A stretch of DNA of 64,000 bases from Pseudonocardia sp. TRM90224. GTDB taxonomy: Bacteria; Actinomycetota; Actinomycetes; Mycobacteriales; Pseudonocardiaceae. The stretch spans positions 21,286-85,285 of the forward strand of contig NZ_JAJGSX010000038.1 in the NCBI RefSeq assembly GCF_021245725.1. Reading direction: 5' to 3'. This document shows, in pieces, positions 39,656 through 48,800 of this stretch. The position numbers and the translations under genes were made by a program. Under the pieces are notes generated by a model. The model saw only the letters and a program-made list of their open reading frames with translations, was not told the DNA's origin and did no database searches. The stretch's first letter is position 1; each line of letters starts with the position of its first letter.

Positions 39656-40983
39656 TCAGCTCGCCCGGTCTGCGATCAGCCGGTCGGCCGCCCAGCGCCC
39701 GTTGAAGGCGGCGGCGTCCGACCACGGGAGGCCCAGGTGGTCGCCGGCCAGCAGCACGGCGCTCCCGACGGGCAGCCGCTCGCGGTAGCGCCGCACCGCC
39801 GCCGCGAGCCCGACGTGCAGGTACGGCAACGCTTCCGGCCACCGGGCGATGTGGCTGTCGGTCACCCTGCCGGGCAGGCCGGGCAGGACCGGCGCCAGCG
39901 CTTCGACGGCGGCCGCGCGGACCGTCTCGTCGTCGGCGGACATCAGCCGCTGCGCGGCATCGTGCCCGAACATCACGGTGATCACCTCGCCGCCGGCGGC
40001 GGGGTCGGCCCGCGAGTGGACGGCGAGCGCCGCCAGCGGTGACGACGACTCCGGCGAGACCAGCACCCCGTACGCCCCACCCAGCTCGCCGGCCGCGAGC
40101 CGCTCCTCCAATGCCAGCCCCACCAGCACGACGCTGCTGTAGGAGGTGCGCAGGACCGCGGCCTCGTCCGGGGTCGGGTCGGCCAGCATGGCCGTCGACG
40201 GCCCGGCCGGCGTGGTGATCACGACCGCGCCCGCGTTCCGCACACCGCGCGAGGTGGTCAGGGTGACGGCCCCGCCGCGCGAGCCGGGTCGCTCGACGCG
40301 CTCGACCTGGACGTCGTACTCGACGTCCAGCGTCGCTGCCAGCGCCGACGTCAGCGAGCCGAGCCCGCCGCGCAGCGTGAAGGCCTTGGGGCCGCGGGCC
40401 GAGAACGCCACGAGCGAACCGGGCAGCACCGCACTGCCACCCGCAACGTCCTGGAAGAACAAGCCGTTGACCGTCGGCTGCAGCATCCGACGGGTCACGC
40501 CGGCGCCGAACCGTTCCCGCATCCACTCCAACCCGTGACAGGGGTCCAGATCGGCGAAATCGAGGAGATCGACCCGGCGGCGCGAGGCCAGCGCGCGGGT
40601 CGACCACAGCCCTCGTGCTCCCGGACGATGTCCCTGGCTCGCACCAGACCACCCGTCAGGAACGTCCACGGCCGGTCGGTGTCGAAGCGCCACGACCGAC
40701 CGTCGGCCACCACCATCGACCGGCCGGAGACCGTGACCTCCTGCCCGGCCAGCCCCGCCGTCCGCACGAGCTCGGGAACGAGCTCGTAGTCGGTCGAGAG
40801 GAACTGCGCGCCCAGCTCCATCAGGCCCGCACCAACCGGCCGCGTCGCCATCCGCCCACCCGGCCCGGTCGCTGCCTCGAGCACCGTCACCCGGTACCCG
40901 GCGGCGACCAGCCGGTGCCCGGCAGCCAGCCCGGAGATCCCGGCGCCGACCACAACCACGTCGTCCGCACGGTTCCCGGTCAT
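39656..40983 (-). pseudogene. FAD-dependent amine-oxidase-like oxidoreductase, split by a one-base frameshift
   Basis: Two frames together give one protein of about 442 residues. The first, from ATG 40983, has VVVVGAGISGLAAGHRLVAA, then VLEAATGPGGRM, the FAD-binding and GGR motifs of flavin amine oxidases and renalase-like proteins, and runs to REHEG. The second resumes with LWSTRALASRRRVDLLDFAD and continues to FAD-closing VLLAGDHLGLPWSDAAAFNG and the stop at 39656. Joining them needs one extra base in a G run (CCC on the plus strand, 40610-40612). It may be a real mutation or a sequence error. The substrate is unknown. It starts with an ATGA overlap at the DUF4259 gene. Confidence 0.75.
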
Positions 40984-41456
40984 CCGACGGATCCGTCGTC
41001 GAAGAGCGCCAACTGCTCACCCGCATCGGGGTGGACGGCGCCGCCGTACTCCAACAGGTCGTACAAGCTCTTCATCGCAGCCATGGCCTCGGCGAGCAGG
41101 CCCGCCTCCGCCCACAGCTCCGTCGAGTGCGACTCGGCGCTGGTCGCCCGGTCCAGCGCCCGCAGCGCGAGCACCAGCATCCCGTCCGGCAGGTCGAGTC
41201 GCTCGCCGGCCTCGACGAAGTCGGGACCGTAGATCGAGACGAACTTCTCGCCGCCGGGCGAGTGGATGGCCACGACGGCCGCTGCCGCGATCGCTTCGAC
41301 AGCCGTGCTGTACTCCACGTCACCGTGTGCGCCCGCAGCTCGTTCCAGCGTTGCCCGGACGACCTTGACCCGTTCCGCCTGCGCAGCCTCGTGGAGATCG
41401 CCGGCCCAGTCCGCCGCCGTGTCGTTGTCGAAAGGCCCGAAGCCCCAGGTACCCAT
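40980..41456 (-). CDS. DUF4259 family protein
   Basis: A protein of 158 residues that begins MGTWGFGPFDNDTAADWAGD, the defining motif of DUF4259. The rest is helical (VRATLERAAGAHGDV, LVLALRALDRATSAE, SLYDLLEYGG). The function is unknown. DUF4259 genes often lie near immunity-type genes, and the unknown gene before this one may be of that sort. A GGAGGGG ribosome binding site precedes ATG 41456. Its TGA overlaps the FAD gene start. Confidence 0.85.
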   Translation of the reverse strand: MGTWGFGPFDNDTAADWAGDLHEAAQAERVKVVRATLERAAGAHGDVEYSTAVEAIAAAAVVAIHSPGGEKFVSIYGPDFVEAGERLDLPDGMLVLALRALDRATSAESHSTELWAEAGLLAEAMAAMKSLYDLLEYGGAVHPDAGEQLALFDDGSVG

Positions 41457-41469
41457 CCGCCCCTCCCCC

Positions 41470-41889
41470 TCAGGCCGGCGGCCACCGCCTGCCCGCCTGC
41501 AAGTAGTCGTCGTACTCGTTCCCGACGACGCCGGAGTTGACCCACCGTTCGGGGTGCGTGCCGAGTGCCCTCTCGGCGAGCGCAAGGGCGCCCTCGGCCG
41601 AGGACGCCGTTCCGACGGCCCGTCCGTCCAGCTCGGCGGCGTCACGGCGCTCGTCGCTCGACTCCGTGTGCTGTTCGCTCAACGAGGGCAGCACTGGCAG
41701 GTCCCGAAGCGTGCTGCCGTCGAGATCGGCCCGCTCGAACAGGCTGACCGTGAAGCCCGCCGCCCCCGACCCGATCGAGACCCACCGAATGCCGCGTTCT
41801 CCAGCGCCGTCGACGGGGCCGAGGAACTGCTCGATCTCCCTACCGCGCCGGAGCGCCCCGATCGCGAACGGCAAGGCCAGATGCCTCAT
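41470..41889 (-). CDS. Hypothetical protein
   Basis: A protein of 139 residues that I do not recognise. It has a strand-rich first half (GIRWVSIGSGAAGFTVSLFE) and an acidic second half with LALAERALGTHPERWVNSG and NEYDDYLQAGRRW at the end. There is no signal peptide, membrane segment or Cys. It lies 13 bases before the DUF4259 gene on the same strand, so the two are probably cotranscribed. The shape recalls small immunity-type proteins, but no motif supports that. The codon use agrees with its neighbours. Confidence 0.6.
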   Translation of the reverse strand: MRHLALPFAIGALRRGREIEQFLGPVDGAGERGIRWVSIGSGAAGFTVSLFERADLDGSTLRDLPVLPSLSEQHTESSDERRDAAELDGRAVGTASSAEGALALAERALGTHPERWVNSGVVGNEYDDYLQAGRRWPPA

Positions 41890-41955
41890 GGGGGCAAGCT
41901 ACTTCACCGATCTTCAGAAGCCGGGAGAGGTCGGCGTCCGGGTGATCACCGTGCG

Positions 41956-42396
41956 TCAGGTCGCGGCCCGCATCGTCGCGACCACCGCCGCGATCCGACG
42001 CTCCCGCGTCGCGGCCGTCTTCGCGCCCTCGACGGCGAGCACGTGCCGCTGCCGGTTGCTGTAGGACAGGCTGTCGAAGGCCCGGCGGCAGTCGGCGTCG
42101 AGAGCGGCAGCGAGGTCGTCCGGCACCGAGACCTCGCGCGGTGCCGTGTCCAGCTGGAGCTCGACATCGATGACGTCACCCGCCTCGACGCCCGCCTCCG
42201 CCCGGTTCGTCGCGCTGACCCCGAGCATGAACGCCCCGCTCATCACCGCGACCGTGCTGCGGTAGCTGTGGGCGTCGTTGATCGTGACGACGACGGCCGG
42301 ACGCTTCCCGCTGCCGAGCTCGTCGACGACCTCGGGCGGCACCTGGAACCCGGTGGCGGTGCGCCCGTTCAGCTGGAGCGTGGCACGGAACTTCAC
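41956..42396 (-). CDS. DUF1905/YdeI (OmpD-associated) family protein
   Basis: A protein of 146 residues from GTG 42396. The beta-barrel DUF1905 part has FRATLQLNGRTATGFQVPPE, then KRPAVVVTINDAHSYRSTVA and GVSATNRAEAGVEAGDVIDV. The C-terminal helical YdeI part is SYSNRQRHVLAVEGAKTAAT with RERRI, a conserved pattern. Relatives in other bacteria are linked to peptide or bacteriocin tolerance, without a known mechanism. It diverges from the first tandem kinase gene, 179 bases apart, with no clear operator. Confidence 0.85.
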   Translation of the reverse strand: MKFRATLQLNGRTATGFQVPPEVVDELGSGKRPAVVVTINDAHSYRSTVAVMSGAFMLGVSATNRAEAGVEAGDVIDVELQLDTAPREVSVPDDLAAALDADCRRAFDSLSYSNRQRHVLAVEGAKTAATRERRIAAVVATMRAAT

Positions 42397-42575
42397 GAGG
42401 CGGATCCTGCCAGGTGCGGCCGTCAGCGGCACTGCTTGCAGCAGGACCACTGGCTTGTGCAGTCGAGCTGCCACCCGCCGCCGGCAGTGAAATCGACGTG
42501 TTAACGCGGTGAAACTCCACGTTGGGACTGTGCTCCCGGACCGGTCCGCGGTTCCACGGACGGGGAGGGCGTGCG

Positions 42576-44231
42576 ATGGAGGAACAGTTCGGTCCTTACC
42601 GGCTGGAACGGCTCATCGGTCGGGGCGGGATGGGCGAGGTCTTCCGCGCGTTCGACACCACCAAGGAGCGGGTCGTCGCAGTGAAGCGGCTCGCTCCGCA
42701 CCTCGCTTCGGATGCGGAGTTCCGGACCCGGTTCCGGCGGGAGTCGGAGGTGGCGGCCCGGCTGCGCGAGGCGCACGTGATCCCGATCCACGACTTCGGT
42801 GAGATCGACGGCCGCCTCTACATCGACATGCGCTTCGTCGACGGCCTCGACCTCGACACGATCATGACGAAAGAGGGCCGGCTCGCTCCCGAACGCGCGG
42901 TCCGGATCATCACCCAGATCGCCAGCGCGCTCGACGCCGCCCACGCCGACGGCCTCGTGCACCGCGACGTCAAGCCGTCCAACGTGTTGCTGGGCGACCG
43001 CGACTTCGCCTACCTCGTCGACTTCGGCATCGCCACGCCGATCACCGGCGAGCGCCTGACCGTGACCGGCAGCGCGCTCGGGACGATGTCCTACCTCGCG
43101 CCGGAGCTGTTCGGGGGGCACCGCAGGGACAGCCGGATCGACGTCTACTCGCTGACCTGCGTCCTCTACAAGGTCCTCACCGGTCGCCGCCCGTTCGAGG
43201 CCGACGGCCTCAACGCCATGATGTACGCCCACGTCAACGTCCCGCCGCCGCAGCCGTCCCGGGCCGCCGGTGTTGCGCCCGCGTTCGACGAGGTGATCGC
43301 CCGCGGCATGGCGAAGGACCCCGACCGCCGCTACGCCACCACCGGCGAGCTCGCCGAGGCCGCCCACCGGGCCGCCACCATCGCCAGTCTCACGGTCGAG
43401 ATGCCCCACCTGTTCCGGCGCGCGCCCGTGCCGGCAGCAGGCCCGGACCTCGGCCGGACCGTGGGCCAGCGGCCGGTCGCTCCGGCACTCCGTCCCGATC
43501 CGCCGGTAGCGTCTCCGGCACCTGCGACCCCGACACCAGTGCCACCGACACCGGCGCCCGCTCCGAGCCGCACCCGCCGGACGTTGCTCATCGCGGCCGG
43601 TGCCGTGCTGCTCGTCGGATTGACGGCGGGCGGCATCGCCGTCGCTGCGAACGGGTGGCCGGCGGCTGCCCCGTCGACCACGCCGTCGACCACGCCGTCG
43701 ACCGGCCAACCGCCGGTCCCACCGACGGTCGCGGCTGCGCCGGTCGAGCCCGAGCGGACCGGCACGACGGCGTACACCGACCCGGCGGGCCGCTTCGCGT
43801 TCGCCCGGCCGACGAACTGGCTGGACGAACCGCTGCAGGCCGACGAGCTGGTGTCGATCTACAACCCCACGCCCGCGATCGTCTTCCCGAGCCAGGCCTG
43901 GTACCACGCCGACCTCAAGGTGCGCGCCGGCAAGGGCCCGCAGTCCCTGGTCACCCGCACGAGTGAGGAACGCACCCGCCTGCTCGGCCTTCCCGGCGCC
44001 CGGATCACGCTCGAAGAGCACGTCACGCTGCCCGACGCCACACCGGCCTTCCTGCTCGGAGCGGTGCACATGGACTCGGAGAAGCAGGTCGAGGTGGCCG
44101 ACCTCGTGCTGGTGGCGGTCGGCGACGGGACGTGGGTCGTGGCTGCCGGGACCGGCCTGTCCTACACCTGGCACGTCGAGAAGCCCGCGCTCGACGCCAC
44201 GCTGCGCACCTTCACGATCGGAGCCCCGTGA
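42576..44231 (+). CDS. Membrane Ser/Thr protein kinase, first of a tandem pair
   Basis: A protein of 551 residues. The PknB-type kinase domain (residues 5-270) has GRGGMGE, VVAVKRL with the Lys, HRDVKPSNVLL, DFGIATP and APELF. A Pro-rich linker and one helix at about 336-359 (LLIAAGAVLLVGLTAGGIAV) follow. The outside domain (390-551) starts YTDPAGRFAFARPTNW and has VVAAGTGLSYTWHVEKPALD; it resembles the LpqN/PsbP-like fold rather than PASTA. The ribosome binding site GGGGAGGG is strong. Its TGA overlaps the next start by one base. The pair probably senses an envelope signal. Confidence 0.9.
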   Translation: MEEQFGPYRLERLIGRGGMGEVFRAFDTTKERVVAVKRLAPHLASDAEFRTRFRRESEVAARLREAHVIPIHDFGEIDGRLYIDMRFVDGLDLDTIMTKEGRLAPERAVRIITQIASALDAAHADGLVHRDVKPSNVLLGDRDFAYLVDFGIATPITGERLTVTGSALGTMSYLAPELFGGHRRDSRIDVYSLTCVLYKVLTGRRPFEADGLNAMMYAHVNVPPPQPSRAAGVAPAFDEVIARGMAKDPDRRYATTGELAEAAHRAATIASLTVEMPHLFRRAPVPAAGPDLGRTVGQRPVAPALRPDPPVASPAPATPTPVPPTPAPAPSRTRRTLLIAAGAVLLVGLTAGGIAVAANGWPAAAPSTTPSTTPSTGQPPVPPTVAAAPVEPERTGTTAYTDPAGRFAFARPTNWLDEPLQADELVSIYNPTPAIVFPSQAWYHADLKVRAGKGPQSLVTRTSEERTRLLGLPGARITLEEHVTLPDATPAFLLGAVHMDSEKQVEVADLVLVAVGDGTWVVAAGTGLSYTWHVEKPALDATLRTFTIGAP

Positions 44232-45778
44232 TGACCGGGATCAGCGAGCTGACGTTCGGCCACTACGAGCTCGAAGGGCTGGTCGGCAGGGGCGGGATGG
44301 GGGAGGTCCACCGCGCTTTCGACACCGTCAAGCGCCGCAGGGTCGCTCTCAAGCTCCTCGCCCCGCACCTCGCCTCCGACGAAACGTTCCAGGAGCGATT
44401 CCGACGGGAGTCGGAGCTGGCCGCCAGGCTGCGCGAGCCGCACGTCATCCCGATCCACGACTACGGCGAGATCGAGGGCAGGCTCTTCATCGACATGCGG
44501 CTCGTCGACGGCCGCGATCTGCAAACCGTCATCTCGGAGAACGGAGCGCTCGCCCCCATCCGCGCCGCCACGATCATCACCCAGATCGCGGGCGCGCTCG
44601 ACGCCGCGCACGCCGACGGGCTCGTGCATCGCGACGTCAAACCGTCGAACATCCTGCTCACCGGCTCCGGAGGGACGAGCGACTTCGCCTACCTCGTCGA
44701 CTTCGGCATCGCCTCGGCAACCAGCGGCGACCGCCTGACCAGGACCGGCACCACGCTCGGGTCCGTCCTCTACATGGCACCGGAGCTGTTCGACGCCGGC
44801 GACCGGCGCGACAGCCGCATCGACGTCTACTCGCTGGCCGGCGTGCTGCACACGATCCTGACCGGGCACAGCCCGTTCGACACCGACGGCTACGCGGCGA
44901 CCGTCTACGCCCACCTCCGATCGGCGCCTCCACGGCCGACGCGGAGCCACCCGCACCTCCCTTCCGCCATCGACGACGTCATCGCACGCGGCATGGCCAA
45001 GAACCCCGACGACCGGTACGCCACCGCGGGCGAGCTCGCCGAGGCCGCGCAGGCGGCCCTCGTCGGCAAGCGGGCTCCGCTGCCAGCAGCACCGGCCACG
45101 GAGGAGGTCACCATCCAGCATCCGCGCCCGCCGGCGGCAGCGGCGGACCGATCGCCTGCCCTCGCCGCCCCGCGTCGCCGCAAAGCGCTGGTCATCGGGC
45201 TTGCGGCGCTCGTGGTCGCCGGGCTCGTCGCGGCCGGCGTCACCATCGTCACCACGAGGCCCACAGCCGATGCGCCGGTCGTCGTGGCGGCGCCGCCGAC
45301 CACCGTCCCCGCGGATCCCCCCAACACCTACGTCGACAAGCACGGCCGCTTCCGGCTGGTCCCGCCGTCGGGGTGGAAGGAGACGGTCGCCGCACAGGGT
45401 CTGCTGACCTTCATCAGCCCGACACCCGCGGCGAATCCCTCGGGTGCACCGTTCGAGGTGGGCATCGCGGTCGCGGTCTTCACGTCCGTCGGGTCGCTCG
45501 ACCAGGTCGTCGATGCGTCGAGAACCACCTTCCAGGTGGCCCCCGGCATCAAGCTCGGCATGGACGCGCGGATCAAGCTCGAGGACGGCACCCCCGCGCA
45601 CCTGTTCACCTACACGGTCACGCCGCCGGGGAGCGATCTGACGGTGTGGCGGGCCGAGCTGGTCGCTGTGCGCGACGACACCACCTTGTTCACCGTCTCC
45701 GGCACGTCCCTCGCGTCGGAAACGGCCGACAACCAGCAGATCCTCACCGCCGCGCGGACGCTGAGGGTGACCCGCTGA
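44231..45778 (+). CDS. Membrane Ser/Thr protein kinase, second of a tandem pair
   Basis: A protein of 515 residues, a close paralogue of the kinase before it. GRGGMGE, RVALKLL, HRDVKPSNILL, DFGIASA and APELF make it a likely active kinase. The helix is at about 317-341 (ALVIGLAALVVAGLVAAGVT). The outside domain starts YVDKHGRFRLVPPSGW, the same pattern as the first kinase, so both domains were duplicated together and then diverged. The start overlaps the previous stop as TGATG. It is convergent with the giant gene; copy D of the two-hairpin element lies between. Confidence 0.9.
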   Translation: MTGISELTFGHYELEGLVGRGGMGEVHRAFDTVKRRRVALKLLAPHLASDETFQERFRRESELAARLREPHVIPIHDYGEIEGRLFIDMRLVDGRDLQTVISENGALAPIRAATIITQIAGALDAAHADGLVHRDVKPSNILLTGSGGTSDFAYLVDFGIASATSGDRLTRTGTTLGSVLYMAPELFDAGDRRDSRIDVYSLAGVLHTILTGHSPFDTDGYAATVYAHLRSAPPRPTRSHPHLPSAIDDVIARGMAKNPDDRYATAGELAEAAQAALVGKRAPLPAAPATEEVTIQHPRPPAAAADRSPALAAPRRRKALVIGLAALVVAGLVAAGVTIVTTRPTADAPVVVAAPPTTVPADPPNTYVDKHGRFRLVPPSGWKETVAAQGLLTFISPTPAANPSGAPFEVGIAVAVFTSVGSLDQVVDASRTTFQVAPGIKLGMDARIKLEDGTPAHLFTYTVTPPGSDLTVWRAELVAVRDDTTLFTVSGTSLASETADNQQILTAARTLRVTR

Positions 45779-45802
45779 TCCGCGTCGGGTTCCCCGGGTT
45801 GT

Positions 45803-45876
45803 GTGCGTTGCGCACGCGAGGGCAGGAAAGCCACTTTCCGGCCCTCACAGGGCAGGAAAGTGGCTTTCCTGCCCTC
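45803..45876 (-). repeat. Two-hairpin element, copy D (3' of the giant gene)
   Basis: Perfect 22-base arms at 45818-45839 and 45855-45876 and mini hairpin GTGCG-TTG-CGCAC at 45803-45815. It starts two bases after the giant gene's stop; read along that strand the large hairpin comes first. It also lies 24 bases after the convergent kinase stop, so could serve both. Confidence 0.85.
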
Positions 45877-45878
45877 CA

Positions 45879-48800
45879 TCAGGAGTCGTCGCTGTCCGGC
45901 TCGATGACCAGCCCCATCCCTTCCAAGGCGGCCAGCAGGTCGGCTTGCAGATCCGCTTGCGGGTTGCTGGACGAAGGCGCCGCGTCCGGCCCGGGACTCG
46001 TCACCGCGGCCACCGCACCGAGGAAGCCGCCTCCGAGGACGGGGCCGGCCGCCGGGGCCGCACGCTCGACGATCCCGCTCGCCCTGGCGAACGCCAGCAG
46101 CGCGAGCCCGTCGACCGCGTATCCGGCGAATCCGGAGAGGACCGTCCCGTCGAGGAGCCGACCGCTCCGGTCGCGGCGGCGGACGACCTCCGGGGCCCGC
46201 CCGGACAGGAGACCGCGCAGGACGTCGGCGCCACACTCGCAACGGACGCCCACGAGTGCCGCACCCGGTCCCACCCGTGTGACCGGTTGGCTCCCGCCGA
46301 GCGTGACGCGGACGTGGTGGACGCCGGTCACGAACCCCACACCACCGGGATCGGGCAGCACCTCGACCGGGACCCGCACCGCGGCCCGCTCGAAGACGGG
46401 CAGCGGCATGGGCGAACCGAGCAGGCGCTCGTCGGTGATCCGCAGGATGGCGACGTCGAGGCCGCGCGCGAGCCCGAAGACCACACCGGCGGGCACACCC
46501 GCGACGGCACCGGCAGCCCGCAGCTCGGCCGCGAGCTCACTGGAAGCGGGTCGGTCGAGCGTGGTCCCACGGAACTCGCCCTGCGGCAGCACCACCCGCA
46601 CCTCGGTGCCGGCCTGTCCGGCGATGTCGCGGGTGGTCAGGACGTACGCGGTGCCGTCGGCGACGAGGAGGACCAGTCCCCAACCCCCTCGACCGAGGCG
46701 CGCCAACCGGTTCCGCATCGGGTGGTCCGGCCGGTCGGGCGTCGATCCGTTCTGCACCTGGCGCCCGACCGCCGCCCCGAGACCCCGCAGGTCGGGCAGG
46801 GGCGCCCGGTCGTGGACGTCGACCTCGGCGTGGTCGGGGTGCTGGATGTGCTCCATCTCGTGCTCGAAGAGCTTGCGCCGCTCCGCCGGGCCGAGCACGC
46901 CGCCCACCAGCGCGTCGTAGGTGCGCCGGTCGACGTACAGCCAGCCGTCCGCGTCGGCCCAGACGGCCAGGTCGCCCGGCCCGCCGTGGCGCACGATCTC
47001 CTCGTTGAGGTCGTCGACAACACGCAGCCCACGCCCACGACGGCTGGTCATCTCCCATACGTTGAGCCCGGTCAGCTCGCCGAGCGCCGGATCGCCCGCG
47101 GGCAGCTCGAACGCCACGGGCATCCACGACACGACCGTTGCGAAGACCGCCAGATCGGCGGGGCTCGCCGGCCGCCCGGAGAACAGTGACGCCCCACCAC
47201 CACCGGCACCATCGGGGCCATCACCCACGCCGCGCTCCGCGCACTCGCACACGACGTTCCGCAGCGCGGGGTCGAGATCGGGATCGCCCGCGAGCTCGGC
47301 GACGGCTGCCGCCAGCTCCGCCCGGGTCGTCGCGACCAGGTCAGCAGGCGGACCGGCAGCCGCGGCCTCCGCCGTCATCAGCGCACGACGCGCCTCCAGC
47401 ACCATGAGCGCGAGCCCGGCAAGACCGTGGACCTCGACGCCGCGGCGGTGCTCGTACGCCTTGCGGACCTCGACGAGCCGGCGGCGAGCCGGCCCGACGT
47501 CGACACCGCCCACGAGCAGTTGCTCGAGCCGTTCGTGCAGGTCCAGCACCCTGTGCACCGGGCCGGAGCGCTCTACCCACCACTCGCCCGGGGCGCGGGC
47601 CCACACCCGCTCGAACCGGTCGCGCACCTCGGCCACCGCCAGCTCGACCTTCGCGCGTGCCTCACGGATCCGCTCCCGCTCGCCGGCGGCGGTCGGGTCG
47701 TCGTGCGCCGCGTCCACCGCGATCTTGAGGGCGTCGAACGTGTCGATGACGAACGCGACCTCGGCGAGCGGGTCCTCCGTGCGGATCCGGTCCACCTCGT
47801 TCATCGGCTCGACGATCGCGCGCTGGACGTCCGCCCACTCCGCTCCGCTCACCGGCCGGCGCGCCGCCTCCGCCACGAGGTCCGTGAACCGGACGGCGGC
47901 CGCCCGCAGCCTCGCGAGCACGGCCTGCTCGCGACGCGGGTCGAGCAGATCGATCCTGGAGACCACCTGCTCGGCAGCCGCGACCTGGGCGGCCGCGGCT
48001 GCGGCCCGAGCGGCGGCGCTGTCGCGGACCGCCGCCGACAACTCGTCGGCGGCGCGGCCGAGCACGCCGTCGGCGGCACCGCGGAGCAGCAGGATCACGT
48101 TGTCCCGTTCGGCCCGGAGCACCGCGAGCTCAGGGACGTCCTGCTGGTCGGCGAGCTGATCCGTGAGGAGTTGCTCGCGCAGCGCGGCCTGCCCGACCTC
48201 GCCGAACCACCAGTAGGCCTGTTCGTCGAGCACCGAGCGATCGGGATCGGTGACCGCGCGTACGCCGGCCGTGTCGAGCGCGCTCTGCAGGTCGACCAGC
48301 AGCGCCTCACCGACGAGCGGAGCGAGCGTCTCGCCGAGCTCGTCGATGTCACGCAGGTCCTGCAGCCGGCGCAGCTCGATCAGCGGGTCTCCTTCGGGTC
48401 CGGCGACCGGCCGTCCGGTCGCGCGGGCCAGCCGCCGCTGGCGCATCGCCACATCGGCGGCATGCACGCGGCGATGCACTGCGGTGCCACGCAGGTGGAA
48501 CAGCCGCTCGTGCTCGACCACGTCGGTGAGCAGACCGGCCGCGTCCCAGATCGCGTGCCGGTCGTCGGCCATCCCGATCACGCCGACCCGGCGCTCCCGG
48601 TCGTTCCAGCCGAGTGCGTCGAAGCGCTCCATGATCTGCGCGGCCTCCTCCGGCGTCGCGCCTCCTGCCACCAGTGCCGCTATCAGCACGTCACGCCGGA
48701 CGACCAGCAGCTCCTCGCCGCTCTCCAGCAGTCCCGCGCCCTCGGGGTCCGTACTGCGGACGACCCGCACGCCGACACCCTCGGACCGGACGAGCTCGAA

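Noticed and set aside
28241..45876. The four two-hairpin elements as a CRISPR array or insertion sequence
   Set aside because: Copies are kilobases apart with no spacer pattern, no cas genes and no transposase. A dispersed palindrome is the better description.
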